Source of the DNA: DASZQY01 sp048498575
GTDB lineage: Bacteria; Pseudomonadota; Alphaproteobacteria; Rhizobiales; Kaistiaceae
Length of the DNA: 5,986 bases
Direction of reading: 5' to 3'
NCBI GenBank assembly: GCA_048498575.1
Contig: JBEHXS010000167.1
Span: 1-5,986 of the forward strand
A program made the position numbers and the translations under genes. Below, in pieces: positions 1 to 5,833 of the stretch (the stretch's first letter is position 1; every line of letters begins with the position of its first letter). The notes under the pieces were generated by a model. That model was not told where the DNA came from. It ran no database searches and saw nothing but the letters and a program-made list of their open reading frames with translations.

Positions 1-969
1 GGTCATCTCGTAGACCGGCGGCAGGCCCTTCTTCTCCTCGTCGGTCGCCGTGTCCGAGCGGTAGACGAGCTCGCCCCGGTCGCGCGCGATCAGCGCCAGG
101 AACGGGTCGATGGCGTGCGGCGCCACCATCATCAGCACCAGCGATTGCTCGCGGCGTAGGAACTTGCGGTGGCGCAGGAAATAATCGTAGGGCGCCGGCG
201 CCGCGACGGTCGCGATCTCCTTGAACAGCAGCCCGTCCTGATGCGCCATGGCGTAGGCAAAGCGCACGGCATGGATGTAGTCGTCGAAGCCGACCAGCAC
301 GTCGATCCAGTCGTAGGCGGCGTCGAGCGGCGCTTCGACCTCGGTGATGATGCCGTTGGTGCCGTAAGCATGCATCACCTTGGCGAGGTCGCGGCCGCGG
401 ATCGCCATGACGCGCGGCTTGGCCTCCATCGTGACGACGCGCAGCGACAGCACGTTGCCGACGTCGCGGAGGCCGCCCCAGTTGATCGAGCCGATGCCGC
501 CGGAGCCACCGGCGACGAAGCCGGCGAGCGAGGCGGTGTTGTAGGTCGAGGGATGCAGGCGGATTTCCTGCTGCGAGCCGCTCCGCGTCTGGCGGTCGAT
601 ATCGGCGAGCACGGCGCCGGCCTCCGTCACGACGCGGCCGCGGCCGATCGACTTCACCTTGTTCATCTCGGCGAGGTTGAGCAATACGCCGCCGGCGAGC
701 GGCATGGCCTGGCCGTAGTTGCCGGTGCCGGCGCCGCGCGGCGTCACCGGTATGCCGAGCTCGAAACAGGCGGCGAGCACGCGGATCACCTCGCCCTCGT
801 CCTTCGGCGAGACGACGAGATCGGCGGTGACATGGTCGAGCTGGCGCTTCAGCACCGGCGAGTACCAGAAGAAGTCGCGGCTCTTCTGCTTCACGATCGC
901 CGGGTTTTCTTCGATCTTGAGCCCGGCGAGCGCCGTCTTCAGGCGCTGGATGTCGTAGCGTTCGCTCAT
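1..969 (-). CDS. FAD-binding oxidoreductase (PCMH/GlcD-like), 3' end cut by window edge
   Basis: This frame is open from ATG at 969 to base 1 (323 codons, no stop), so the C-terminal part lies outside the window. The product resembles the FAD-binding half of the VAO/PCMH flavoenzymes (glycolate oxidase GlcD, D-lactate dehydrogenase). Visible hallmarks are the pyrophosphate-binding loop PRGAGTGNYGQ at residues 78-88, a second glycine-rich FAD stretch GGSGGIGSINWGG at 154-166, and GTNGIITEVEAPL at 203-215 closing the FAD domain. The remainder should be the substrate/cap domain. There is no signal peptide, so it is probably cytoplasmic or peripheral to the membrane. Family members usually have 450-550 residues, so roughly two-thirds is present. 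Its ATG overlaps the stop of the upstream deaminase (ATGA at 969-966), which indicates translational coupling. The reaction is presumably flavin-dependent oxidation of a 2-hydroxy acid or a related product; the substrate cannot be read from sequence. Confidence 0.9.
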   Translation of the reverse strand, partial: MSERYDIQRLKTALAGLKIEENPAIVKQKSRDFFWYSPVLKRQLDHVTADLVVSPKDEGEVIRVLAACFELGIPVTPRGAGTGNYGQAMPLAGGVLLNLAEMNKVKSIGRGRVVTEAGAVLADIDRQTRSGSQQEIRLHPSTYNTASLAGFVAGGSGGIGSINWGGLRDVGNVLSLRVVTMEAKPRVMAIRGRDLAKVMHAYGTNGIITEVEAPLDAAYDWIDVLVGFDDYIHAVRFAYAMAHQDGLLFKEIATVAAPAPYDYFLRHRKFLRREQSLVLMMVAPHAIDPFLALIARDRGELVYRSDTATDEEKKGLPPVYEMT

Positions 970-2285
970 CTCTTTCGCCCCATCAGATCGTCAAGCTCGC
1001 GATAGTCGGGCCGCGTCGTGTCGATCGCCTTGCCGGAGCGTAGCACCGTGCGGTCGCCTTGCGGACGGGAGAGGAACTCGGTGAACGAGCGGGCGCGGAA
1101 CAGCACGAGGTCGGCGGGCGCGCCGGCGGCAATCACGCCGCGCTCGGGATGTTCGAGGATCTGCGCCGGCGTTCGGGTCACCGCCGCCGGCCAGTTCCCG
1201 ATCGGATGGTCGAGGTGGAGGATGCGCACCGCCTCGCGGAAGACTTCGACCATGTCGAGGTCGCCGTAGGCATAGAAGGGGTCGCGGGTGTTGTCGGAGG
1301 CGACCGCCACCGGCACGCCGCGCGCGGCGAGTTCGTGGACCAGCGTCACTCCCCGCCAGCGCGGCGTCACGCCCGCCTGCCGGTCCTGCAGGTACATGTT
1401 GCACATGGGCAGCGACACCACCGCAATCCCGGCTTCCGCGACGCGATCCATGGTCGCCTCGGCCTCGCCCTCCGGCTGCATGGCGAGCGAGCAGCAGTGG
1501 CCAGCGACGATGCTGCCGGGGAAGTCGGTGCGCAGCGCGACGTCGGCGATGGCGCGGAGCGAGCTCGCGGCCGGATCGCCGGTTTCGTCGACGTGGAAGT
1601 CGAGGTCGAGGCCGCGGTTGGCGGCGCGCAGCATCAGCGTCTCCAGCGCGCGCTCCAGTTCGGGGATCATGAAAGTGACGGCGCCGAGGATGCCGCCGTG
1701 CCCGGCGACGACGTCGATGAGGTCGTCGGCGGTCGCGTCATTGAGGAACTCGTCGATCGTCACCAGACAGACCGCCTGCAGGTCGACCTTGCCCGCCCAC
1801 TTCTCGCGCATCTCGGCGAACACTGGCCACGAGATGCGATGCTGCGGCGGCCGTGAGTCGATGTGCGTTCGGATCAGCGTCGTGCCGCCGGCGTAGGCCG
1901 AGCGGATCGCGAAATCCATGCGCGCCGCGACGTCCTTCGCCTTCCACCGCTTGGCCCGGTCTTCCTCGACGGCATCGAGCGCGCCGTCGAAGCTGCCGTC
2001 CGGGTTCGGCTGGCGCGGCCAGATGTGCCCCTTGTCGAGGTGGGTGTGCATGTCGACGAAGCCCGGCCACACCATGCCGCGGTCGAGATCGACCTTCGGC
2101 GCCGTCGTCCGCCGTCCGGGCCGGTCGATGCGCTCGATCCGCCCGTCCTTCACGGTGATGTCGGCGAGGGCAAGACCATCGCCGTCGGCGGTCGCCTTGT
2201 AGCCATCGACCAGCACGGCGGGCAGCGTCGCGTTCGCGAGCATGTAGCGCGGGGCGCGCGGTATCGCGGCGAAGCCCTTCGCCAT
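966..2285 (-). CDS. CodA-like cytosine deaminase family amidohydrolase
   Basis: A 439-residue metal-dependent hydrolase, close to E. coli CodA (427 residues). The family hydrolytically deaminates exocyclic amino groups of bases in the cytoplasm. Seen in order: HTH metal ligands H80 and H82 followed by LDKG, THIDSR at 140-145, HVDETGD at 231-237 (metal ligand H231, catalytic E234), GHCCS with H263, and ASDNTRDPF with metal ligand D331. Spacings match CodA H61/H63/H214/E217/H246/D313 closely. The base pocket differs: the position of CodA Q156 is T176, and that of D314 is N332. Cytosine itself is therefore not assured as the substrate. The start at 2285 gives the family-typical MAKGFAAIP N-terminus, 2 nt after the permease stop; a longer in-frame start at 2339 would run into the permease and is not favoured. 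The stop overlaps the ATG of the FAD oxidoreductase. Family call firm, substrate uncertain. Confidence 0.93.
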   Translation of the reverse strand: MAKGFAAIPRAPRYMLANATLPAVLVDGYKATADGDGLALADITVKDGRIERIDRPGRRTTAPKVDLDRGMVWPGFVDMHTHLDKGHIWPRQPNPDGSFDGALDAVEEDRAKRWKAKDVAARMDFAIRSAYAGGTTLIRTHIDSRPPQHRISWPVFAEMREKWAGKVDLQAVCLVTIDEFLNDATADDLIDVVAGHGGILGAVTFMIPELERALETLMLRAANRGLDLDFHVDETGDPAASSLRAIADVALRTDFPGSIVAGHCCSLAMQPEGEAEATMDRVAEAGIAVVSLPMCNMYLQDRQAGVTPRWRGVTLVHELAARGVPVAVASDNTRDPFYAYGDLDMVEVFREAVRILHLDHPIGNWPAAVTRTPAQILEHPERGVIAAGAPADLVLFRARSFTEFLSRPQGDRTVLRSGKAIDTTRPDYRELDDLMGRKR

Positions 2286-2287
2286 CG

Positions 2288-3145
2288 TCAATTCTCGCGG
2301 CGGACGGCGCTCTCGTGCCACTTCCGCAGAAGCAGCCACGAGATCAGGCTGGTCACGCCGTAGATCGCGACGCCGGTCGCCGAGAGCAGCACCAGCGCGG
2401 CGAACAGGCGCGGGATGTTCAGCCGGTACTGCGCCTCGAGCAGGCGGAAGGCGAGGCCGGAGCCGGCGCCCGCCGAGCCCGCCGCAAACTCGGCGACCAC
2501 AGCCGCGATCAACGACAGGCCGCCGGCGATCCGCAGGCCGGCGAGGAAGAATGGCAGTGCACCCGGCAGGCGAAGCAGGCGCAGCGTCTGCCAGCGGCTC
2601 GCGCCGTACAGCTCGAACAGGTTGAGCAGATTGTGGTCGGTCGATTTCAGGCCCTGCGTCGTATTCGATAGCACCGGGAAGAAGCCGACGAGGAAGGCGC
2701 AGATGAGGAGGGCGATCTGCGTCGTCGGCGTATAGATCAGGATGAGCGGCGCAATGGCGACGATCGGCGTCACCTGCAGGATCACCGCGTACGGATAGAA
2801 CGCGAGCTCGATCCAGCGCGACTGGATGAGCAGGATGGCGAGCGCCGCGCCGCCGATCAACGCCAGCGCGAGCGCGCTGAAGGTTATCTTCAGCGTCACC
2901 AGCAGGGCGGGCAGCAGGATTGGCCAGTCCGTGAACAGCGATTGCGCGATGCGCGAGGGGCTCGGCAGGATGTACGGCGGCACGTGGGCAGCGACCGTGT
3001 AGGCCTGCCAGATGCCGACGACGAGGAGCAGCATCACGGTCGGCACGACAATGCGCAGCCAGCGCGCTCCGCCGCCTTCCGCCGCCACCCGTGGTGCCGC
3101 CTCTTCGGTGGTGTCCGCCGGGCTCTCCGCCGCCACCGTCGTCAT
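2288..3145 (-). CDS. ABC transporter permease (SsuC/TauC/ThiX type)
   Basis: A 285-residue inner-membrane permease of the BPD_transp_1 family. After a hydrophilic, Ala/Glu-rich N-terminal tail (1-28) there are about six hydrophobic segments, roughly 31-50, 78-106, 116-138, 141-160, 197-220 and 247-275. The cytoplasmic EAA loop that docks on the ATPase lies at about 178-198 (ELYGASRW, then LRLPGALP), with the conserved glycine G181. Length and layout match permeases of the sulfonate/taurine/HMP import class, which form homodimers with two ATPase subunits. ATG at 3145 overlaps the ATPase stop (ATGA at 3145-3142), with a G-rich stretch just upstream as a possible ribosome site. The frame remains open far upstream to 3730, but that extension lies antiphase inside the ATPase gene and is not membrane-like, so 3145 is chosen. 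It is followed after 2 nt by the CodA-like gene, which suggests that transport and deamination are linked. Confidence 0.94.
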   Translation of the reverse strand: MTTVAAESPADTTEEAAPRVAAEGGGARWLRIVVPTVMLLLVVGIWQAYTVAAHVPPYILPSPSRIAQSLFTDWPILLPALLVTLKITFSALALALIGGAALAILLIQSRWIELAFYPYAVILQVTPIVAIAPLILIYTPTTQIALLICAFLVGFFPVLSNTTQGLKSTDHNLLNLFELYGASRWQTLRLLRLPGALPFFLAGLRIAGGLSLIAAVVAEFAAGSAGAGSGLAFRLLEAQYRLNIPRLFAALVLLSATGVAIYGVTSLISWLLLRKWHESAVRREN

Positions 3146-3978
3146 GCGCCCCCCGCCGCCATGGCGGCGTGCAGCGCGTCGGAGGTCAGGCGGCAGTAGT
3201 CGCCATACTCCGGCGAGGTCCGGAATTCCTCGCTCCGCGGGTAGGGCGCGCCGATGGTGAGCTCGCGGAACACACGTCCCGGCCGCGGCGCCATGACGAC
3301 GATGCGCTCGGAGAGGTAGACCGACTCGAAGACCGAATGGGTGACGAAGATCACCGTCCAGCCGAACCGCTGCCACAGCTCGAGCAGGTCGTTGTTCAGC
3401 TTGAAGCGGGTGATCTCGTCCAGCGCCGCGAACGGCTCGTCCATGAGCAGCAGCTTCGGCTTGGTGATCAGCGCGCGCGCGATCGAGACGCGCATCTTCA
3501 TGCCGCCGGAAAGCTCGCGCGGATAAGCGTCGGCAAACGTCTCGAGGCCGACCATGCGGAGCGCTTCCATGATCTGGTCGCGCGCGGCGCGCTGGGAAAT
3601 CCCCTTGAGCCTCAGCGGCAGCCAGACGTTGGCGGCGACCGTTGCCCACGGCATCAGCGTCGGCTCCTGGAAGACGAAGCCGATTTCGCGCTCCGGCTTG
3701 CCGCGCACGTCGTGGGTGGCGCCCGGCCATTCGATGGTGCCGGAGGTCGGCTCGCCGAGACCGGCGACGATGCGGAGCGCCGTGGACTTGCCGCAGCCGG
3801 AGGGGCCGAGCAGGCTGATGAATTCGCCCGCGCCAACGTCGAGCGACATGTCCTTCAGCGCCAGCGTGCCGTTGGAAAACGTCTTGGAGATCGCGTGCAG
3901 CGAAACCAGGGGGCGCGCGCTTCCCCCGGCCGGCGGCCGGTCGCGGACTGCGGCGGCGCTGACGATGGCTGCGTTCAA
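3142..3978 (-). CDS. ABC transporter ATP-binding protein (SsuB/TauB/ThiZ type)
   Basis: A 278-residue cytoplasmic ATPase that powers the importer. With the start used here all motifs are intact: Walker A GPSGCGKST at 58-66 (K64), Q-loop at Q104 (VFQEPTLMPW), signature LSGGM at 156-160, Walker B LLLMDEP at 176-182 with catalytic E181, D-loop ALD at 185-187, and switch H214 (VTHSV). The VFQEP...MPWATV stretch is typical of the nitrate/sulfonate/taurine class. No ATG is available near the N-terminus. TTG at 3978 is preferred because GTGAGG lies 5 nt upstream. An alternative in-frame TTG at 4008 (288 residues) lacks a ribosome site and falls inside the T-rich run of a hairpin. The first ~22 residues are poorly conserved in character, so the exact start is uncertain, while the enzyme call is not. 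The stop overlaps the permease ATG. Confidence 0.93.
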   Translation of the reverse strand: MNAAIVSAAAVRDRPPAGGSARPLVSLHAISKTFSNGTLALKDMSLDVGAGEFISLLGPSGCGKSTALRIVAGLGEPTSGTIEWPGATHDVRGKPEREIGFVFQEPTLMPWATVAANVWLPLRLKGISQRAARDQIMEALRMVGLETFADAYPRELSGGMKMRVSIARALITKPKLLLMDEPFAALDEITRFKLNNDLLELWQRFGWTVIFVTHSVFESVYLSERIVVMAPRPGRVFRELTIGAPYPRSEEFRTSPEYGDYCRLTSDALHAAMAAGGA

Positions 3979-4000
3979 TCGGGCCTCACGTTGCTTCGGC

Positions 4001-4034
4001 AAAAACAAGTGCCGGCGGCGCTGCCGCCGCCGGC
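4001..4034 (-). terminator. Terminator-like hairpin between binding-protein and ATPase genes (probable attenuator)
   Basis: Read on the minus strand, a perfect 10-bp inverted repeat (GCCGGCGGCG / CGCCGCCGGC, arms at 4034-4025 and 4020-4011) encloses a 4-nt loop and is followed at once by ACTTGTTTTT. This has the form of an intrinsic terminator with an imperfect T-tract. It begins 19 nt after the stop codon of the solute-binding protein, and the ATPase gene starts 22 nt beyond it. Because the downstream genes have no obvious promoter of their own, the likeliest role is partial termination or 3'-end protection that leaves more message for the binding protein than for the membrane components. 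That role is inferred. Confidence 0.65.
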
Positions 4035-4053
4035 GTCAGGGCGTATGCGCCGC

Positions 4054-5070
4054 TTACTTTGCCAGGTCCATACCGACCTTCTTGCAGACGAACGCCGTCG
4101 TGTAGAACTTCGACAGGTCAAGGCCGGCCGGGACCACGTTCGCCTTGACCATCTTGTCGTAGAAATCCTTGATGGTGGCGTCGCTCATGCAGCCGATGCC
4201 GCCGGTCAGCGCCTCGCCGGAAACGACCAGACCGGAATCCTTCATCGTCTTGATCGAGAAGGCGATCTGGGCATCGTCCATGTCGGGGTTGTCTTTCTTG
4301 ATCAGCTCGTTCGCGGCCGTGTTGTCGCCGTAGAGATAATTGTACCAGCCAATCGTCGAGGCATCGACGAACCGCTGGACGATGTCCTTATGCGCGGCGA
4401 GGTAATCGGACGTCGTCTCGATCATGGTCGAGTAGGTCGTCCAGCCGTTATCGGCGAGCAGGAACACTTTCGGCTGAAAGCCGCCTTCGGCATTGATCAC
4501 GGCATACGGCTCGGATGTGGCGTAGCCCTGCTGGCCGGACTGCTTGTCGGCGATGAACGGGCCGGGATTGAAGTTGTACGGCTTGAACTGCTCGTCCTTG
4601 AATCCGGGATAGGCCGACTTCATCCACGCGAAATCGCTGACGAAGAAATCCTTGCCCATATAGAGCGTCGGCAGCTTGGCGAGGTCGGCGAATGTGTCGA
4701 CGCCGGCGTCGGGATGCGCCATCAGGATCTGCGGATCCTTCTGGAACATCGCCGCGACCTCGACCAGCGGGATGCCCTGCGCCGCCGCGTTAAACGGCTC
4801 CAGCAGGTTGCCGGCCATGTAGAAGGTCACCTTGCCGGCGAGTTCGAGCTGCCGGTTGGCGGCCTGCGGCCCGCCCTGCACGATGGTCACCTTCAGCCCG
4901 TATTTCTCATAGGTGCCGTCGGCGACCGCCTGGTAGAAGCCGCCGTGCTCGGCCTCGGCCAGCCAGTTGGTGCCGAACGACACCTCGTCGAGGGCGAGCG
5001 CCGGGCCGGCCAGCGCCAGGGCCGTTGCCCCCGCGGCGAGCGCCAGCGCCAGTTGCCTGATTGTGGTCAT
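4054..5070 (-). CDS. ABC transporter periplasmic substrate-binding protein (NMT1/THI5-like)
   Basis: A 338-residue secreted binding protein that captures the ligand in the periplasm and delivers it to the permease encoded downstream. The N-terminus is a Sec signal peptide: MTTIRQ, a hydrophobic Ala/Leu core, then PALA with likely cleavage after A26, leaving a mature protein starting LDEVSFGTNW. Sequence such as LAEAEHGGFYQAVADGTYEKYGL is characteristic of the NMT1/THI5/SsuA-like fold, where the early segment lines the ligand cleft. There is no lipobox. The mature chain has only two cysteines (C294, C329), which could form a disulfide. ATG at 5070 is chosen because it gives the signal peptide and has GGAG 7 nt upstream (5081-5078); an upstream TTG at 5163 would bury the signal sequence. 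It is the first gene of the leftward operon. Ligand unknown; the family covers pyrimidine precursors, sulfonates, nitriles and others, and the neighbours suggest a nucleobase-like compound. Confidence 0.93.
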   Translation of the reverse strand: MTTIRQLALALAAGATALALAGPALALDEVSFGTNWLAEAEHGGFYQAVADGTYEKYGLKVTIVQGGPQAANRQLELAGKVTFYMAGNLLEPFNAAAQGIPLVEVAAMFQKDPQILMAHPDAGVDTFADLAKLPTLYMGKDFFVSDFAWMKSAYPGFKDEQFKPYNFNPGPFIADKQSGQQGYATSEPYAVINAEGGFQPKVFLLADNGWTTYSTMIETTSDYLAAHKDIVQRFVDASTIGWYNYLYGDNTAANELIKKDNPDMDDAQIAFSIKTMKDSGLVVSGEALTGGIGCMSDATIKDFYDKMVKANVVPAGLDLSKFYTTAFVCKKVGMDLAK

Positions 5071-5090
5071 GGTTGTTCTCCGCCTCCAAG

Positions 5091-5122
5091 GCGTGGCCGG
5101 GGAGAGTTTGTTGTCGCCACGC
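5091..5122 (-). repeat. Leader inverted repeat next to the binding-protein ribosome site
   Basis: Arms GCGTGGC (minus strand 5122-5116) and GCCACGC (5097-5091) are perfect 7-bp complements separated by 18 nt. The 3' arm ends 9 nt before the GGAG ribosome site of the binding-protein gene, so folding could influence translation. It may be chance at this GC content. Confidence 0.35.
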
Positions 5123-5137
5123 GTTCCTCTGGACCCC

Positions 5138-5160
5138 CGGGCCGCTCCCCACGCGGCCCG
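5138..5160 (-). repeat. Perfect 8-bp hairpin in the transporter leader
   Basis: The arms CGGGCCGC and GCGGCCCG (5160-5153 and 5145-5138 on the minus strand) are perfect complements around a 7-nt loop, GTGGGGA. The hairpin sits 68-90 nt upstream of the binding-protein start codon. No T-tract follows, so it is not an intrinsic terminator; a leader stability or regulatory element is possible. Confidence 0.45.
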
Positions 5161-5190
5161 CAAGACATTCGCTCAAACGTCGCAAGACGT
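5159..5190. promoter_or_regulatory. Candidate operator: direct repeat and palindrome
   Basis: CGCAAGAC occurs at 5159-5166 and again at 5181-5188, exactly 22 bp apart (about two helical turns). The second copy overlaps a perfect palindrome ACGTC-GCAA-GACGT (5177-5190). Such spacing would suit a dimeric transcription factor binding between the divergent genes. No regulator gene is in the window, and the assignment rests on symmetry alone. Confidence 0.25.
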
Positions 5191-5364
5191 GTGCCATGGC
5201 GGCTCGCGCGGACAGCCCTCCGGCCATCGCTTCTCTCGCACTCTAGGGCATGGCGATTGCACAAGAAAGCGGCAGGGGCCCGAGCGCCCCTTGGCCCCGC
5301 TTGCAACGGCGCACATCGCAATCGTAGCGTGGAGGCCACCAAAACGGGGCGGCCAGCCAGAAAA

Positions 5365-5754
5365 ATGAACCGAGCGATCAATCCCGCGGCGATCCGCGCG
5401 CCTTTCGGCCGCTATAGCCACGGCGTCGCCGTGCCGGCCGGCGCGAGGCTCGTCTTCTGTTCCGGCCAGCTCGGCCTCAAGCCCGGCGACAAGCTGTCGC
5501 CGACCGTCGAAGGGCAGACCGAGGTCTGCTTCCAGAACATCGCGGCGATCCTTGCCGAAGACGGCATGACCCTTGCGGATATCGTGCGCATCAATGCCTA
5601 CGTCACCAGCCGCGAGGACATGCGCGCCTACATGAGCGTCCGCGACCGCCACGTTTCCGATCCGCTGCCGGCCTCGACGCTGATGATCGTCGCCGGCTTC
5701 ACGCGCGAGGAGTTTCTGGTCGAGGTGGAAGTCGTGGCGGCGAGGCTCGCGTGA
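5365..5754 (+). CDS. Rid family (YjgF/YER057c/UK114) protein lacking the active-site arginine
   Basis: A 129-residue single-domain protein of the usual Rid length (E. coli RidA is 128). Classical RidA is a cytosolic trimer that hydrolyses reactive enamine/imine intermediates. Recognisable features are FGRYSHGV with Y17, FCSGQLGL at 31-38, QNIAAILAEDGMTLADIVRINAYV at 57-80, and the C-terminal PASTLMIV then VEVEVVA with E120. By position, the substrate-carboxylate-binding R105 of RidA is S104 here, so classic 2-iminoacid deamination is not expected. The protein belongs with the arginine-less Rid subfamilies, whose functions are mostly unknown but which often sit in catabolic clusters. ATG at 5365 gives the conserved NRAINPA N-terminus but has only a weak purine-rich AGAAAA upstream; an in-frame GTG at 5329 is the alternative. 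It is divergent from the transporter operon and 79 nt ahead of a deaminase gene on the same strand. Confidence 0.92.
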   Translation: MNRAINPAAIRAPFGRYSHGVAVPAGARLVFCSGQLGLKPGDKLSPTVEGQTEVCFQNIAAILAEDGMTLADIVRINAYVTSREDMRAYMSVRDRHVSDPLPASTLMIVAGFTREEFLVEVEVVAARLA

Positions 5755-5800
5755 TCGCTTCTACCTTTTCTTTGTCCGCGCTGCTCTCCGTCATTCCGTC

Positions 5801-5818
5801 CGCCCGTCTCGCCGGGCG
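5801..5818 (+). repeat. Small GC hairpin upstream of the 8-oxoguanine-deaminase-like gene
   Basis: CGCCCG (5801-5806) and CGGGCG (5813-5818) are perfect complements around a 6-nt loop. No T-run follows, so it is not an intrinsic terminator for the Rid gene. It lies 15 nt before the downstream start codon and just ahead of the ribosome site. Confidence 0.35.
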
Positions 5819-5820
5819 CT

Positions 5821-5833
5821 AGAGGCCTCTCCC
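5821..5833 (+). promoter_or_regulatory. Ribosome binding site within a 10-bp palindrome
   Basis: AGAGG at 5821-5825, 8 nt before ATG 5834, is the likely ribosome site that fixes the start of the 8-oxoguanine-deaminase-like gene. It is the first half of the perfect palindrome AGAGGCCTCT (5821-5830). As DNA that is a symmetric site; as RNA it cannot fold tightly on itself without a loop. Confidence 0.45.

Larger units (their letters stand above)
5071..5364. promoter_or_regulatory. Divergent intergenic regulatory region
   Basis: This 294-bp stretch lies between the leftward transporter operon and the rightward Rid gene and must hold the promoters of both. No strong sigma-70-like box stands out. 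The best weak candidates are TTGCAA (5301-5306) with TAGCGT (5325-5330, 18-bp spacer) toward the Rid gene, and TAGAGT (minus strand, 5245-5240) toward the transporter with only a poor -35 match 17 bp away. The leftward leader contains two inverted repeats and a small palindrome/direct-repeat cluster, listed separately. I see no TPP (THI box), purine or other familiar riboswitch signature. No convincing small coding gene is present; reading frames here lack ribosome sites. Confidence 0.5.

Noticed and set aside
169..1005. Plus-strand open frame of 278 codons opposite the FAD oxidoreductase.
   Set aside because: It is the antisense shadow of a clear FAD-binding domain, with low-complexity composition and no domain motif.
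1059..2363. Several plus-strand open frames opposite the CodA-like gene.
   Set aside because: They overlap a gene with complete catalytic motifs and spacing; their translations are Arg/His-rich shadows.
3146..3730. N-terminal extension of the permease frame upstream of 3145.
   Set aside because: It lies out of phase inside the ATPase gene and encodes an Arg/Ala-rich non-membrane stretch; the ATGA overlap at 3145 is the natural start.
5071..5163. Upstream TTG start (5163) for the binding protein.
   Set aside because: It would add 31 charged residues before a clear signal peptide, whereas ATG 5070 has a good ribosome site.
5240..5268. Leftward sigma-70 promoter TTTCTT-N17-TAGAGT (minus strand).
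   Set aside because: The -10 match is fair, but the -35 matches only two of six positions. It is kept only as a weak mention under the intergenic region.
5274..5291. AGGGGC/GCCCCT inverted repeat (6-bp arms, 6-nt loop) in the spacer.
   Set aside because: It is short, pure G/C and expected by chance in this composition; no associated signal.
3091..5364. Very long plus-strand open frame (from 3091) running antisense through the ABC genes into the Rid gene, as if a Rid fusion.
   Set aside because: It is antisense to three well-supported genes, and its residues are the Arg/Gly/Asp/His-rich composition typical of shadow frames in GC-rich DNA. Only the last 129 residues from ATG 5365 are a recognisable protein of normal length.
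5071..5364. TPP or purine riboswitch in the transporter leader, suggested by the THI5-like binding protein.
   Set aside because: I could not find the THI-box core (CUGAGA with the ACC(U)GAUCUGG-like arm) or purine-riboswitch loops on either strand.
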